In this document: positions 11,301-23,937 of the stretch, one piece after another
How the letters are laid out: each line of letters opens with the position of its first letter
How positions within the stretch are numbered: the stretch's first letter is position 1
Assembly: GCA_916700875.1 (NCBI GenBank)
Contig: CAKAKS010000001.1
Location: 12,525,741-12,589,740 of the forward strand
DNA: 64,000 nucleotides
Origin: Sebastes aleutianus
Taxonomy: Eukaryota; Chordata; Actinopteri; Perciformes; Sebastidae
Direction of reading: 5' to 3'
Notes under the pieces: model-generated
What the model was told of the DNA's origin: nothing
The model's input: only the letters and a program-made list of their open reading frames with translations
Databases searched by the model: none
Translations under genes and position numbers: made by a program

Positions 11301-13726
11301 GTATGTTACCTATTCTATGTGTCCTACTTCTACCAACAAATCTCATGACCATCAGGCCTGCTGCATGTGTCTCACGCCAATTTTCATGGACTTGCAAAAA
11401 CCTTAAAAAACCTTGCAGACCCGCAGTACGCCTCTTAAAATGTGTCGTTTGCACGCAGCTCCTTGTGGACGATTGCCTCATTGGTCTGTATGCCCAGGCC
11501 AATCACTTCCTCTTCGGCTTCTTTCTTAATAAACACACTAACGATCAGCCAACAATAGGAAGATGAAAGTAGAAAGTAGACACGCGTGCCATACAATGGC
11601 GACATGCAGTCATTGTGAAAGTATTAACAAAGAGACATCGCGTGCAGCTTTTCCTACTTTCGTGCCATCTTTTAAAAAGATGTACATGCCCACCACAAAG
11701 ACAACAGACATGGTGACTACCATCGTGCATTTGCATGACAGAGAATAACTTGTCAATAGTCTTTATTCGCAATCCAAAAAACATTGCAGAAGGACAAAGA
11801 AAACAAGTCACGCTACCGTTGCTACAAGTTGTGCAGCAAACATGTTAGCTGAATGAATTAATGCTTTTTGCATTATTTACTTGGTTTAATGAAACTTTCA
11901 AATATGTAGGGTGTGTGACGCTTAGACTTTGGCTTCAGCAAACCGCCACCTTTTAAAAAGTGCAAATTGCTCTGATGTTATAAAACGAAGCATCACAAAT
12001 GCCTAATATGTGCTTTATTGTTTAAGAATTCCCTCTTCAGCACATTGCCAGGTTTGCATCTCCACTTGACGTAGCGATTCATGTTGTTTATGGGGAGGAT
12101 TCCTCTACATGTGATGTCAATGTTTCTTTAGGGTAAGAATAGCTTCGTGTTTACATGCAGCTTTGTGCCGTTAGGTTGCTCGCAGCACGCAGCATGGGCG
12201 TTAACGGCTAAGATCCTCTGCCGCCAAACAAGACCCTCTCAAAACCCCGACACCTAACCCTTGTGTGTGTTTACTCACGCCACCGTTAAACATTTACATA
12301 CCCATCCAAACAGTGTCAGAGGGAAAACCGCATCATCCCACTCTGTTTTACATTAACATGCGGCCGAGCAGTTTGTCTCTTCCTCAGCGAGGGAGAAACA
12401 GTCCCAAAACATCCATAGTAATCAATCTGATGAAACCAAACAGCAGTATACACAGAGGACGCGGGAGTAAACAACTTTTAACTCAGCTGGATTGAGGTCT
12501 AATCTCCACGAGGGGCGAATAAGACGTGACTCCATGTTTCACTAACATTTTGTCTTTTAGTTTAAGCTCCGAACCGCAAACAACTATGTGCCGAACATCC
12601 CGGAGTTTGTTTTGTGAGCAGAGACAGACGAATATTTCTCTAAGTGGACTCTCATAAATGTTTAATGAACGCTTTCTATTCACAGTAATTGAACCTTTTC
12701 CAGCCCCATGTGGTGTTATTTATAATCCATATGAGCTACATACAGTACATACTTGTACCGCATAATCCGTGTTTGTACAAGCAAGTGCACAGACAAAAGT
12801 CACACGTGGAAATACAAGTCTCCCGGTCTCCATTTTTAACAAGTCTCACTTTTTTTAATGGGTATATCCTGGTGTTAAATACCTGTTATGTGTTTTGCCT
12901 GGCTGTGACGACGGCTGGACATAAACATGCTATTCTTGCTGTACCTATAATTGTTCTATTAATAACGCCTATAATGTCTGAGTCTCGTTCCGCATGGCAG
13001 GGTGCAGCAGTATTTATTGTGTGCAAACGCGACCTGTTTCCAGCTGCCACACGTTGTTAATCTCCGGCTACACCTCTGCAACTCGCAGCCCATTCAGGTC
13101 AGACTCTTTTTGGCGCTTGGCAGTCAGAGGGCAGGCTGCCGCTGCTGCCACCGGTGTCCCTCGTCGTCATCGGCGCCGTTGCAAGTCTGGGGGCACACCT
13201 TTCTCACGAGACGTAACGCCGGGTCCTGCAGCCTGACACGTCTAACTACCGCTGCCCCCTCAACCGTTCCATCCCAGACTGGGAAGTATTACACAACCCT
13301 CAAATGCATGCATGCGTGCATTCCTTTCTAGTGGTACTCTTGACGTTCAGGAGCGAGCGCACATGGACCACCTGGAGTGGCGCTTGATAGAGTTGAGTCA
13401 GGAACTCACACCTGAATTACCTGCTGATCCCAACTGGAAATGCAAGATCATTATTTCACCCATTAGTGGATGAAATAAAGCATAAAGCAATTTATCACCT
13501 ACAGGCGAGGCATTTCTCCATCTGCATTCGTGTCTGTATTTGTGTTCTTATGGGCGTCATCGGGCTCGGTGTAACTAGTGTTCCAATTTAAATAGTAATG
13601 CAACACTAAATACACTTTTTTGAGTTCGTAAATTGTATCTACAGTCACTTTTTTACACCATTAGTTGATCCGGGTGTGTAGTCTTCATTGCAACAGAAGA
13701 TATTTGTCTTATTCTGTCGTCTTGAC
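11301..13726. other. intergenic, nothing recognised
   Basis: The GC-rich part near 13130-13230 keeps short plus-strand frames open in two phases but shows no family resemblance and no acceptor/donor pair. No RNA gene was found. Confidence 0.4.
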
Positions 13727-14209
13727 CAGTGTTTCTCAAACTTTTTTTCAATAATGTACTCCGTTTGAAATACGTTTTTCAAGTCTTGTCTGTTTGACCC
13801 ACCCATCCTGAGCGGACTTTCATGCTATTAATACTACGCCCCTTGCTCCGACCGCCGAATAACGCTGCGGGTGGGTTTACATTGGAGTTAATCGAAAGCC
13901 TGGTTCGGCACATAATGTCGATAAAGGGTGCCTCCGTGTGTTGGTTTCTGATGCCGAGGGGCACTGCCCAATCATTGGTATTTGACGAGTTGGGAGTGAG
14001 ACCGGGTTGATTTTAGAAACACTACTCTAGACCCCCGAAAATCCTATGGCGTACCTTGGAACAATCCACCACTGAACTACGTGAGAATGTCACATTTGGC
14101 CCCCAACCTGACCCCCTCCCAAACACACCCCACCCAACATAAAAATACAGAAATCAACCATTAGCTGTTAGTGTGGACAATGTGGATTATGAAAGCTTGA
14201 GAAACACTA
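13727..14209. mobile_element. hAT-like MITE with CAGTGTTTCTCAA ends
   Basis: The left end CAGTGTTTCTCAAACTTTTT is mirrored by GAAAGCTTGAGAAACACTA on the right, so the termini are inverted repeats of the type known from many hAT elements. No transposase frame. The flanking 8-mers do not match well, so the target duplication has decayed or the ends are slightly misplaced. Confidence 0.55.
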
Positions 14210-16964
14210 CTACAACTTCTACTAGAAAGCTAATAGTTTAAGGTGTAGATCAGTGTTACAGTTTGGTTGTGTTTCCTTTCAGTGAAGTATCTTCATTTCC
14301 TTTTCCCCCTGACTATCTTTGCTTATGTTCATATCGTTTGTTGACCGCTGGATCTGTGTTGTTAAGCTTGTTAGAAGATATTTGCACCCTTATGACCCAT
14401 CAAAACAACTTCTACATCCTCATATTCCCCCACAGCCTTTTGTTTATGTGACCCAACTGGCATCCAGTGTAGATGAACAAACAAACACTGCGTTTCTATT
14501 TCATGCAAAGTCAGCTTTATTGTGAGTACACACCAACCTTAATATTCAGGATTAAGTTAGGTGTTCACCCTAATTATCACACAGGGAGAGGTAATGAAAG
14601 GCAGTGTTTTGGTAGATGACTAAGATGCTGAACTAAACCCCCGGCTGGAAACTGTTAACAAAAGTGAGTGGAAACTATTCTCCTTTTTAGGGAACAACTT
14701 TTTTAAAGTATGTAGTTTTACCAAGAATTCTTAATTGATTTATTATTCCTCATTGTATTGATTGTCATCTTGAAACTATGTATAATGTAGTGCCTGTATC
14801 TGTAAGATAGGTACAAGACTTGGACACATGAGACCAGAATTTGCATCCTGTGTTGCATGTGCAGGTTTAGGCTATTAAAACTTTTAATTGAGGTTAGGAA
14901 AAAGGTTGTGGTTTGTTAAATATTTAAAAAGTAAATTCCCCCTGTGTTGTGCTTTAAGTTGAATTTTTTAGTAGTTAATGAATAGGCTTACCACAATCTT
15001 CCTGACTTTAACTTTAAGTGTGCTGAAGTGCCCAAAGGTGACTATAAAAAAGATTACTCATGCTGTAGTTACCAGGAGTTAACAGCTCTGGTTAATACTG
15101 TAGGAAAACAAATGAAATGTGTTGACAGTGAACATGTTGCCTATACTATTACTATAAAAATCTCAATGTTTTGTTAAAAAAAATCCCACGCAGTGTTGGT
15201 CACTTGTACTCAGTTTATTAACGACGTGGCGAGACATTGGAACATGAGTAGAAGTAATCGAAAGTGTGTAGGATTTTTTTTTTTTTTGTAGTAATTGTTA
15301 CTCGTTATCCTGGCGGCATTACATTCAAACTGGCAGCGAATGTTGCTAAAATGTGAACAAGGTTTCTGCCAGAAAACTTGTTAGGACCGGCGGCCAAGTG
15401 TCGCCAAGTGGGGGGTTGCTGAGCAAAACTCAGAGGAGCGGCTTGTCACTAAAATCAGAATAGCAGATCAACCTTAAAGGTCAGTCCACCTTAAGCGGGT
15501 GAGCCTGAGCCGTTGTTGTCGCTAACCCCTTCACTTTAATCTGCAGGTGACAAGCAAGACACGGCGACGGGAACTTGGCCTGGGAGTTGTATGATTTATT
15601 AACCGATAACCTAAACTGTACACACTGCACTGCTGCGTTCACAGCTATTACGGCTGTTACTGATAATTTCATACTCACCGTCCATCACACACATGTACAC
15701 CCACTCTCTCTCTGTTTCTCTCTCTCTCTTGGCCGCACACACTGACACTTGCTAACGTTAAGCACACAACCTATGCACTAAGTTGTTTTTTAAAGGTGTG
15801 CTACCTGTATAACACATTTTATTTTAAAAAAAACCTCTTAAAAATACATAAATTCCCGATGATTAGACCTTGCAGGGAGTCAAGGAAGGCCAGGTGGATG
15901 TGCAATAAACCCTGGTGAATGCAAATGAGTTTTATATGAACAGAACTTTTATAAGACACATTTGCAAAATACACACATTAAAAGATTAATCGACACATCT
16001 TGTAGCATGCAATGATATGAATATTAATAAGACACATTAAAAGGGAAGGCACTGGAGGAAGTTGGTGAACAGCACCTGCAGCAGAGACTATAATAATATG
16101 TAAAGGCTGCCGGCGGACCTAACGTTGGCGATTGTGCGGTCGAGAGAGAAGGGAGCAAGTGAGTTTTAGTGGAGCGGCTGCTGAGTCAAGTGCGACACCT
16201 ATAGTGGTTAAATGTGGTGTACTGGTATGCTGTTGTGGCTTAATATCAAACCGATTTTAAATTCTTTACACCGGCCCAACTCTAATACCGCCACCATCTG
16301 ATTGTCTCCGCCCACAGCTTGAGAACTACCTTTGCAAAGGTGCACCATATTTTTTTCACAAGCCAATCAGAGCAGACTGAGGAGGGGATCTTACAGAGAC
16401 AGGTGCTAAAACTGAGCTTATACAGGTATATTCAGACAGACAGTTTGAGAAAAATAATGTGTTTTTTAACATGAAAGCATGTACACATGTTCTAGTAGAA
16501 ACCCAAAATACAACCTGGAAATGAGCATAATATGTCTTTTTTGTTTAATACATTAAGTGCTGACAGAGTCCAACATGTTATTGTCACTTCCTCGAGACCC
16601 ACTGGGCTAACTCACTGTTGGATGCGGTTCAATGCTTCAGATGTCTTCCCCTAAACATTTTTCTTTGTCTGTAAATTGTTAAGACCACGTGTGCATCATA
16701 TGGTTCACATACGATGAAGCCTCTGAGTCGTCACCATTAATCTGAGCCAATATCACCTCGCATACGCTTTAGATTCTTGCTGACGAGATAAGTGAGCAGA
16801 TCTGATCACCAGAGTGGAGATGTACCAGATCCTCAGTGGGGGAACAACCAGTAGGGCTTCATTTTGGTCTTAACAACACGTTTGTTGTTTCCTCTGCACA
16901 CCAGCTGCTGCTTCCCCTGTGAGGATTCATTGGCAAAACAACAAAAGAGTGCATTCTCAGGTGC
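14210..16964. other. intergenic, nothing recognised
   Basis: Includes a T-run near 15270 and a CT-rich stretch near 15706-15730. No coding exon, RNA gene or bounded transposon was supported. Confidence 0.4.
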
Positions 16965-17371
16965 TTTATTGCTGTTGTTAGTGGTGTTGATTACAAGGTC
17001 TGGATAATGGACAATTACAGGAAAATGTGACTTTAGGAACGTTAGCCACATGTGATGTGCATGAGGAGAACAGGAGCACAGTGCTGTGTTTTAATTCAGT
17101 CATATATCATGAAGCACATTGTTTTCAAAGACAGGTGAACAATAGTGGAAGAAACAATGTGAATGTTTGGTTTCACAGGTATGTTTTCCCAAGATTTTTA
17201 TGGTTTTTACGACAATGACTGGGAAGTATTCCATGAATCTAACCGCACACACAAACATCTAGTGGTTATCTTCTGGCCTTCAGGAGGTGGGAAGAGAAAA
17301 AGAAGACGAGTCCAGGCTCCAGGCTTCTGTCCTCAAGGAGGTTTTTGGTGTCCGTTGATCGGGCTCCCTGC
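16965..17371 (-). other. candidate last exon and 3' UTR of the coiled-coil gene
   Basis: On the minus strand a pyrimidine-rich acceptor (TTTTTCTGTCCTCAG) ends at 17372. It is followed in phase 0 by 12 sense codons and TGA (17335-17333). Phase 0 is what the preceding exon at 23938-24025 needs. The reverse strand carries AATAAA at 16970-16965, which gives a 3' UTR of about 360 bases. The implied intron of ~6.6 kb is longer than the gene's other introns, and no protein similarity supports the 12 residues, so this is a suggestion only. Confidence 0.3.
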
Positions 17372-17608
17372 CTGAGGACAGAAAAATAAACTGTAAGTGA
17401 AGATGGCCAAAGACAATAAACATAAAGTGTGTGCAAGAAGGGAAATCAGAGAGAGAAATGCCTTTAGGAGAAATGTCTCAGTAAGTGATGGCAGGTCAAA
17501 AGGCATCTAGATATCACGGTTAAAACTGGGCTTAATTTGGCTGTGTATGTTTTTTAGAGTTTAGGTTGCATAATTGTAGTTAGTAACTGCGTTATAATCA
17601 GTGGGCAA

Positions 17609-18130
17609 CCTCCGGTTCTGAAAAGTGAAGCCAATGCTAAAGGGCCTTAAACTTGCATTCTTCCTAACAGCCAGCAGGGGGCGACTCCTCTGGTTGCAAA
17701 AAGAAGTCTGATTGTATAGAAGTCTATGAGGAAATGACCATACCTCTCACTTGATTTATTACCTCAGTAAACATTGTAAACATGAGTTTATGGTCTCAAT
17801 CACTAGTTTCAAGTCTTCTTCAATCCAGCATGATGTTCATTTAGTAAATCATGGTCCCATTTAGAGTCAAATAGACCATAAAGCAGGGGATGCTTTAGGG
17901 CGTGACTACCTTGTGATTGACAGGTCATTACCACGGAGTTGTCCATTCTGGGAGTTGTCCTTGTTTTTGTCATAAAACTTTAACCCTTTCACAGTGTGTT
18001 TTCAGTTCATAAAAGTTAATTGTAACATTTTTGGTCACCTAAAAATGTCTTATTCAGCATTTGGTTGTACTTAGCTCCACCCTCTCGTGTCACTTCTGGT
18101 TGCAAAAAACAAAGATGGCGACGTCATAGT
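17609..18130 (+). repeat. family P element, forward copy
   Basis: The ~520-bp sequence matches the reverse complement of 28383-28908 nearly throughout. Examples are GTGAAGCCAATGCTAAAG, AGCAGGGGGCGACTCCTCTG, ACATTGTAAACATGAGTTTA and GGTCCCATTTAGAGTCAAAT. It has no long open frame. It ends near GTTGCAAAAAACAAAGATGG, the segment from which the minisatellite at 10767-11025 appears to derive. Confidence 0.75.
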
Positions 18131-18533
18131 TGCTCTTCTCTGAACCTTCTCAATTTTTTCTACATATTTTAATTAATGAGGACATCAGACTGAACTTGCA
18201 AATTCAAGATGAGATCTCACCAGCATAGAGTTTACCTTTTTGATTTTTTTCTGAAATGTGCTTGTGGAATGTGTGAAAACGCTTAATATATTTATAATGT
18301 TTTTATTGTTCAACACAGGCCATTTCAGTAGAGACATTAAATATGACAATAGAATAGAAATAATGTTGTATTACTTTTGTATGGCACTTTGTAGCGGACG
18401 TTTTACTGGCGTCCTGTAGTCGCTTTCAGTCCAAAATGGCGGAGGCGTAGCTCTGCTGACTTTCACTTCTTGGCAATATACATATTTTGCCTATATCCTC
18501 TTTTACTTGCTGAACCACTAATCCTCCCAACAA

Positions 18534-18765
18534 GTGTGTAAATGCTTCCATTTCCTTGGATTTAATTTTAGGAATCACACCAACGCCAACTAAGAGCAAT
18601 ACTCATGTCTACTAAGCCATTATTTGAGATACTAAGTCATTATTTTGAGACACTATTAACTATGTTATCACTTCATTTCACTGTGGGTAAATGCTTCCAT
18701 TTTCCTGCATTCAATTTCAGTAACCACACCAGCAACTAGGAACGATACTCATGTCTACAGAGTGC
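18534..18765 (+). repeat. direct duplication of an ~83-bp unit
   Basis: 18534-18617 and 18683-18765 share AAATGCTTCCATTT, a TTTAATTTTAGGAATCACACC-like middle and ATACTCATGTCTAC, offset by about 149 bp. Between the two copies is a short internal TAAGTCATTATTTGAGA duplication. Noncoding. Confidence 0.7.
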
Positions 18766-19096
18766 GAATCTACAGTTATATAAATCATGTCAGAGCTGGT
18801 GATGTGTTTTATCATGGTTGTTTCCTCTCTGTCTCCGGCGGTCCCCGCTCCTCCAGCTATATTTCCTCCCTCTCTCAGCTCTGCAAAAAAAAAAGGCATC
18901 ATCTGCACTCAATCAGAATAATTATACTAAGAAATGCAGCGCAGAGCCTGTGAGAGGTGAGGGGAATGAAGCACAGAGGCTATTGGCAATCGCCTCCCTG
19001 CAGTCGTTATTAGTCATCCCTCTGCTGCTTTGGAAGAGGACCCGGACGGCTTGGGAAGAGGCCATGTGCAGCCGACAGACAGACAGACAGAGAGAA

Positions 19097-19290
19097 AAGG
19101 CCTGACGTGACTCCGGTGCCCAGAAAGCATCAGCAATCTCTCAAGGCTTTGGCAGCGCTGCAGCTCCTCTCGGGACTGGCACACCAGTATCGGCCTTATG
19201 TTCTGTCTGTCAGGCTTCCTCTTAGCCACGGATTTTAAAAACACTGAGCGTCACTCTGAAGATGTGGGAGCTTTTAAAAATCCCAAGCGA
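19097..19290 (+). repeat. local repeat family L, copy 1
   Basis: First of at least five same-orientation copies. Shared order is a GACTCCRGTGCCCA start, GGGACTGGCA in the middle, then TTTTAAAAACACTGA and TTTTAAAAATCC. It is the most GC-rich copy, and on the minus strand it keeps a 76-codon frame open. That frame is not conserved in the other copies. Confidence 0.65.
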
Positions 19291-19454
19291 AACACCTTTT
19301 GGTTTCTTCACCATAAAAGTGTTTGACGTCCTGTCAGGATTTGTGAACGCTTCCTGGAGCAGCTCTTTGTGGGACATTGTGGGGTTCCTGTTTGATTGCA
19401 AAATAGCTTTGCAATCAAAAGTTCCTCAAAGCCCTCTAACTTTTTATAAAGCAT

Positions 19455-19690
19455 GAGACAGACAGAAAAAATAAAACACTGATTAGACTCCAGTGCCCAT
19501 GAAGTATCAGTTTTATGAACGTTCTGGCAGCCCTACAGATCCACAGGGGACTGGCAGCCGTCTTCAGATGATTATCTGTGTTTTGAATTTCTAATTTCTC
19601 CCCTGAGATCTGCACTTGTATCTGATCCAGGGCTTTTAAAAGGCTGAACTGGTCACTCTAAAGTAGAAGATCTTTTCTATAATCCAAAGG
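19455..19690 (+). repeat. local repeat family L, copy 2
   Basis: Contains GAGACAGACAGAAAAAATAA, CTCCAGTGCCCATGAAGTAT, GGGGACTGGCAGCCGT, AATTTCTCCCCTGAGATCTG and AAAAGGCTGAACTGGTCACT in the same order as copies 3 and 4. Confidence 0.7.
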
Positions 19691-19767
19691 CAGCGTCGCA
19701 CCTAAGCCCTAAAAGATGAATTAATAAACCTTCCATCAGAGGTACTATCATTATACTGTATAAAGAC

Positions 19768-20335
19768 TAGGGCTGTCAAAGTTAATGCGATAATAACCTG
19801 TAAATGCAAATTTGTTTTAACACCACTAATTTCTTTAACGCATTAACGCAATCAATCTTTCAGAGGTTGTAAAGGGCTCAGCTTTGAAAATACTGGTATC
19901 ATATGAAATTAGAAAACCTAAGGAATCCATTGTCATACTAGCTTGTAGTGAAGGAGGCTAAATAATGCTCCAAACTTGCGCTAAGTTTTGGCGGGGAAAA
20001 AACTGGCATGGCCATATTCAAAGGGGTCCGTTGACCTTTGACCTCAAGATGGGTATGGGTACCCACGAGTCTCCCCTTTACAGACATGCCCACTTTATGA
20101 TAATCACATGCAGTTTTGCAGCAAGTCATAGTCAAGTCAGCACACTGACACACTGACAGCTGTTGATGCCTGTTGGGCTGCAGTTTGTCATGTTATGATT
20201 TAAGCATATTTTTTATGCTAAATGCAGTACCTGTGAGGGTTTCTGGACAATATTTGTCATTGTTTTGTGTTGTTAATTGATTTCCATTAATAAATATACA
20301 GTATACATACATTTGCATAAAGCAGCATATTTGCC
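19768..20335 (+). mobile_element. hAT-like non-autonomous element (family H), copy C, truncated
   Basis: Starts TAGGGCTGTCAAAGTTAATG and follows copies A and D closely. It stops after GCATAAAGCAGCATATTTGC, so the terminal ~110 bp with the right inverted repeat are missing. Confidence 0.75.
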
Positions 20336-21074
20336 AATCAGACAGTTTTTAAACATGCAAACAGTTTAGCCAGATTGTCTTATTTTCTTTTTCTTTTCAA
20401 GCAAAACCGAAGTGTTATTAATAATCCCTCATTGTATGGGAAATCTTGTCTGAAGGTTTGTTTTTCTTGTTTCTTGTGCAGATGTTGCTGCACTCCTGAT
20501 CGCCGTAACGAACTTCGTGAGTACAATATTATTATTACTGATGGAAATAATTGACAAAAACTACAAAAATAAGTTGTAACATTAATATAATAATAATAAT
20601 AATTGTTTTTAAGGCACCTAGTTTTTATTGAAAATTGTAGATTTTCAAAAAGTTTAAAGTGTTTTTCACCCATTGTTATGCCCTCAACATTGGTTTTTCC
20701 AGCTGAAAAAAGACACTCATCATCCCTGTTTAATGTAACGTAAGTAAGTAAAGACCTTTGCAACGAGAAAAGGTGATAAAATGTTTCAGTAATTCAAACA
20801 CAAGAGAAACATGGAGTGAAACACAAACAAGCTGCCGATTATGCACCCTGCCTCCAAATAAGTTATAATCAATGAATAGTTAAACTGCAGAAGTTTGAGA
20901 ACAATTGTTTTTCTAAAATCTAACGATTACAGTAATGGGCCCTATTCATAGTTGGCTTATGTGCCTCCTAGTGGCTTTTAGGTGATACGGTAATGTCTTC
21001 CACTGACGCAACCATCATTCTCGTTCCTCGTCTCTTCGACGCTGCTGAAAGCTCTATGGAGTCGTATGTCCTTG

Positions 21075-21330
21075 TTAAAACACTAAGCAGACAGACAAAA
21101 TAAAGCACTGATGAGACGCCAATGCCCATGAGGGTTCGGAGTTTTCGAAAATCCTGGCATCACAACAAACCCACAGCGGACTGGCAGCTGTACCCAGATG
21201 GATATTAACCCTGAGTTTTGGGATTTCTAAGATTTCCCCCTCGAGATCGGAACTTCGATCCCGAGATTTTAAAACACTGAACTGATCACTTTAAAGATAC
21301 TGGTCCCTTCTAAAAATCTGAACAAACTGA
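21075..21330 (+). repeat. local repeat family L, copy 3
   Basis: Contains AAGCAGACAGACAAAATAAA, CACTGATGAGACGCCA, TGCCCATGAGGGTT, GCGGACTGGCAGCTGTACCC, ATATTAACCCTGAGTTTTGG, TTTTAAAACACTGAACTGAT and CACTTTAAAG. This and copy 2 are the two most similar members. Confidence 0.7.
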
Positions 21331-22129
21331 ATAGTAAATAACAGTAAAATAGAGTTAAATCATCCTGAAGGAGGTGGCTGTCCTCTCCAGAAAAATAGAC
21401 AGCAATGGTTGATGTTTTGAACAGTTTAAAACATCCAACCATTTTTTTTGTAAAACACAACATCGACATGTCATCACCTTTGATAAGATTTATATGGCAA
21501 ACTTGTTAGCAAGCAGTTGTTTATTTACACATCCAGCAGGTAATATTTTCATTCATTTGGAGTCGTGTTTGTGTTCATATCATAAATGTAAATCCAATAT
21601 TCACTGTTGTTTTTGCTCGGTTTTTGGTCTCCATCAACTCCTGAGGGTCTCTTTATACTCCACTGTGTTCACCAGCTATCTCTAACTGTGCATGACTGTT
21701 GTGTGCTGCTGAACATGTAGGGAACAGTCAGTGACTTTTTTTTATTTTTTCACTGAAAACAGCTTCCTGCTGTGGTCGAAAATGACGCTATAAGAGCAGT
21801 GAGAGTGAACCAAAACTGTAACGTGGCAGCCGGACAACACTGAGCTGAAACTCACTATAAACCTCCGTAAAGAGCTGGAGATTCAGGAGGTTCATCACTA
21901 CCAGTGACCCCTTTCACATTGTTTTCACATCGTCATTTGAAATATTGTTATTATTAAAAAATCGATAATAGCCGCTTTAATGTTCAGTAGAAACGTGAAG
22001 TTCATATGCCTCTGGAAAAACTCTTACAAAGGAGGTCGGGGTGGATGGATGGGTGCACAAAACGACTAAAAGATACTCTCTGTGTGCGTTCGTTCTTCTT
22101 TAAGGAACATTCTGCGGTTATTGAGTGAT

Positions 22130-22350
22130 TGCATAAAGGCTTTCAAGCTGAACCAGTGATGAGACGCAGTACCCATGAAGTTTCAGAGCTCTGGCTGAAT
22201 GACAACCCCTGTAGGGACTGGCAGTCACGCCCAGACGAATATTAGCCCTGTTTTTTTGTTTTTGGATGTCTTCTATTTCAGTCCCCAGATCAGTTCTTGT
22301 CTTTTGATCCAAGTGTTTTAATACAGAAGTGGTTGCTCTTAAAGTAAAGG
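22130..22350 (+). repeat. local repeat family L, copy 4
   Basis: Contains GATGAGACGCAGTACCCATG, GGGACTGGCAGTCACGCCCA, GACGAATATTAGCCCTG and a TTTTAATACAGAAGTGG end that corresponds to the TTTTAAAACACTGAAC of copy 3. Confidence 0.65.
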
Positions 22351-22579
22351 TTCATCTGAGGGTAAAATATAAAGAGACAACGAGCAATTGGAGTCTACAA
22401 CTATTTTGATAATCGATTAATAGTTTTAGGTCATTTTTCCAGTGGAAATGTCATTCATTTTCTGGTTCTAACTTCTCAAATGTGAGGATTTGATGCTTTT
22501 CTTTGTCATGTATGATAGTAAACAGAATATGTTGGGGTTTTGCACTGTTATTCCAACATGATCTCATGGTAGTGCGCAT

Positions 22580-22985
22580 AAATAGCACGTCATTTTAAGG
22601 ACATTCCGTGTGTCATAATAACGCATTTTAGTTTGTGTGTCATTTCACGCCGTGGGGGTTAATTGTTACCGTGAAACCGTTGAAGTAAGGTTTAGGCAAC
22701 AAAACCATTTAATTAGGTTTAGGAAAAACATCATGATTGGGCTTGAAAGTTGAAAGTTACAGTATATAAAAACTTCACTATTTTGAAGTTACGCTAACTT
22801 CAAAATAACTCAACAACACTTTGGGACATGAACACCGGTCTCCTGGTTGAAAGTCCTATGTTGGACCCATCCATGTCCATTCCCACCAACCATAAGCAGT
22901 CTCTCTCACTTTTTATTCTACGTCACTAGCTCTGAGCGTAGCATATTCACGCAGATGCGTTTAGATTACAGTCAGTACAAACTAC
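22580..22985 (+). repeat. dispersed repeat family F, copy 3
   Basis: Contains GTTTAGGCAACAAAACCAT, TTAGGAAAAACATCATGATT, GGGACATGAACACCGGTCTC and AAGTCCTATGTTGGACCCAT. The same order is seen at 720-1120. A further partial copy is at 23175-23400. Confidence 0.65.
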
Positions 22986-23174
22986 ATGCCGTGAAATGAA
23001 GCAAGAACGTCGTTGACATTGCATGCAAAATTACTTACAAATTGCATTTGGCGCAACGTATTCTCATACAACGGTTCGTTATTCCTAATTTTTGTGCGTT
23101 TTCCTACGAATGTCCAGCAACATGTGACCCCCATATCAATTTCCGCTCCAGTCTTTTCAAAATAAACTTCCGTC

Positions 23175-23400
23175 TTCAACAAAACTACTTAGTTAGGTTT
23201 AGGAAAAGATCGTGGTTTGGGTTAAAATAACTCCGGAAGTGGCGTAACTTAAGTACGGATGTTACGTGACAAATAAATCATCGTTGACTTCCGGGACACG
23301 AGACACAAACAGCGGTCTCCTGCGTAAAAGTGTAGTATTTTCTGACTCATCCATCCACCACGAATTACAGTGCATTACTTTTCGTAGGTACAGTATAGCT
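23175..23400 (+). repeat. dispersed repeat family F, copy 4 (partial)
   Basis: Contains AACAAAACTACTTAGTTAGG, AAAAGATCGTGGTTTGGG, GGGACACGAGACACAAACAG and CGGTCTCCTGCGTAAAAG, matching copy 3 in order. Confidence 0.6.
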
Positions 23401-23624
23401 ACAAACAGAGTATGAGAACACCCTGTTTATTGAGGTTATTCCAATGAAACAAGCAATTTGAATACATCATCTTGTCTGTGGGAAATAGCCATTTTTTCAG
23501 TATTTTCCAACATTTTATAGACAAAACAATAAAACAAATGAATAATTGAGAAGGTAACAGACACATTATTCAATAATGGAAATAATCATTAGAGTGCTGA
23601 ACCATTATGGCTCCATGACTGGTT

Positions 23625-23890
23625 GCCAAAGAGCTTTCAGTATCTCAGACTTTAAACAGTCTACAGAAAAAACACTCTTAACCACCCCTGTTCAAGACGT
23701 ACTTCTAATTTCTGGAAGAACTCACAGCACAGCAACTCCTCCGAGGATTGGCAACCATACTCAGATGAATATTAGCCCTCCCTAATAAATCTGTAATATT
23801 TCACCCCAGAGGTTTGCTCGTGTCTCCCGCACAAAGATTTAAAAACGCTGAACCGATGAACTCTGACATGTAGAACATTTCTTAAACACA
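23625..23890 (+). repeat. local repeat family L, copy 5 (most diverged)
   Basis: Contains ACAGCAACTCCTCCGAGGAT, TTGGCAACCATACTCAGATG, AATATTAGCCCT and TTTAAAAACGCTGAACCGAT. Its last bases lie about 50 bp from the splice donor of the coiled-coil gene exon at 23938-24025. Confidence 0.55.
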
Positions 23891-23937
23891 TGATGCAATT
23901 TTTAGCCATGCAGCATACATCAATTAAGAAGTGGTAC

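Noticed and set aside
12994..13331. Overlapping plus-strand frames in a GC-rich patch
   Set aside because: Two phases stay open together, there is no splice pair, and the residues suggest no family.
19014..19244. Minus-strand frame with a helix-like stretch (CQSREELQRCQSLERLL) as another exon of the coiled-coil gene
   Set aside because: It lies in family L copy 1. The homologous positions in the other copies do not keep the frame, and a convincing donor was not found. It could still be a relic exon.
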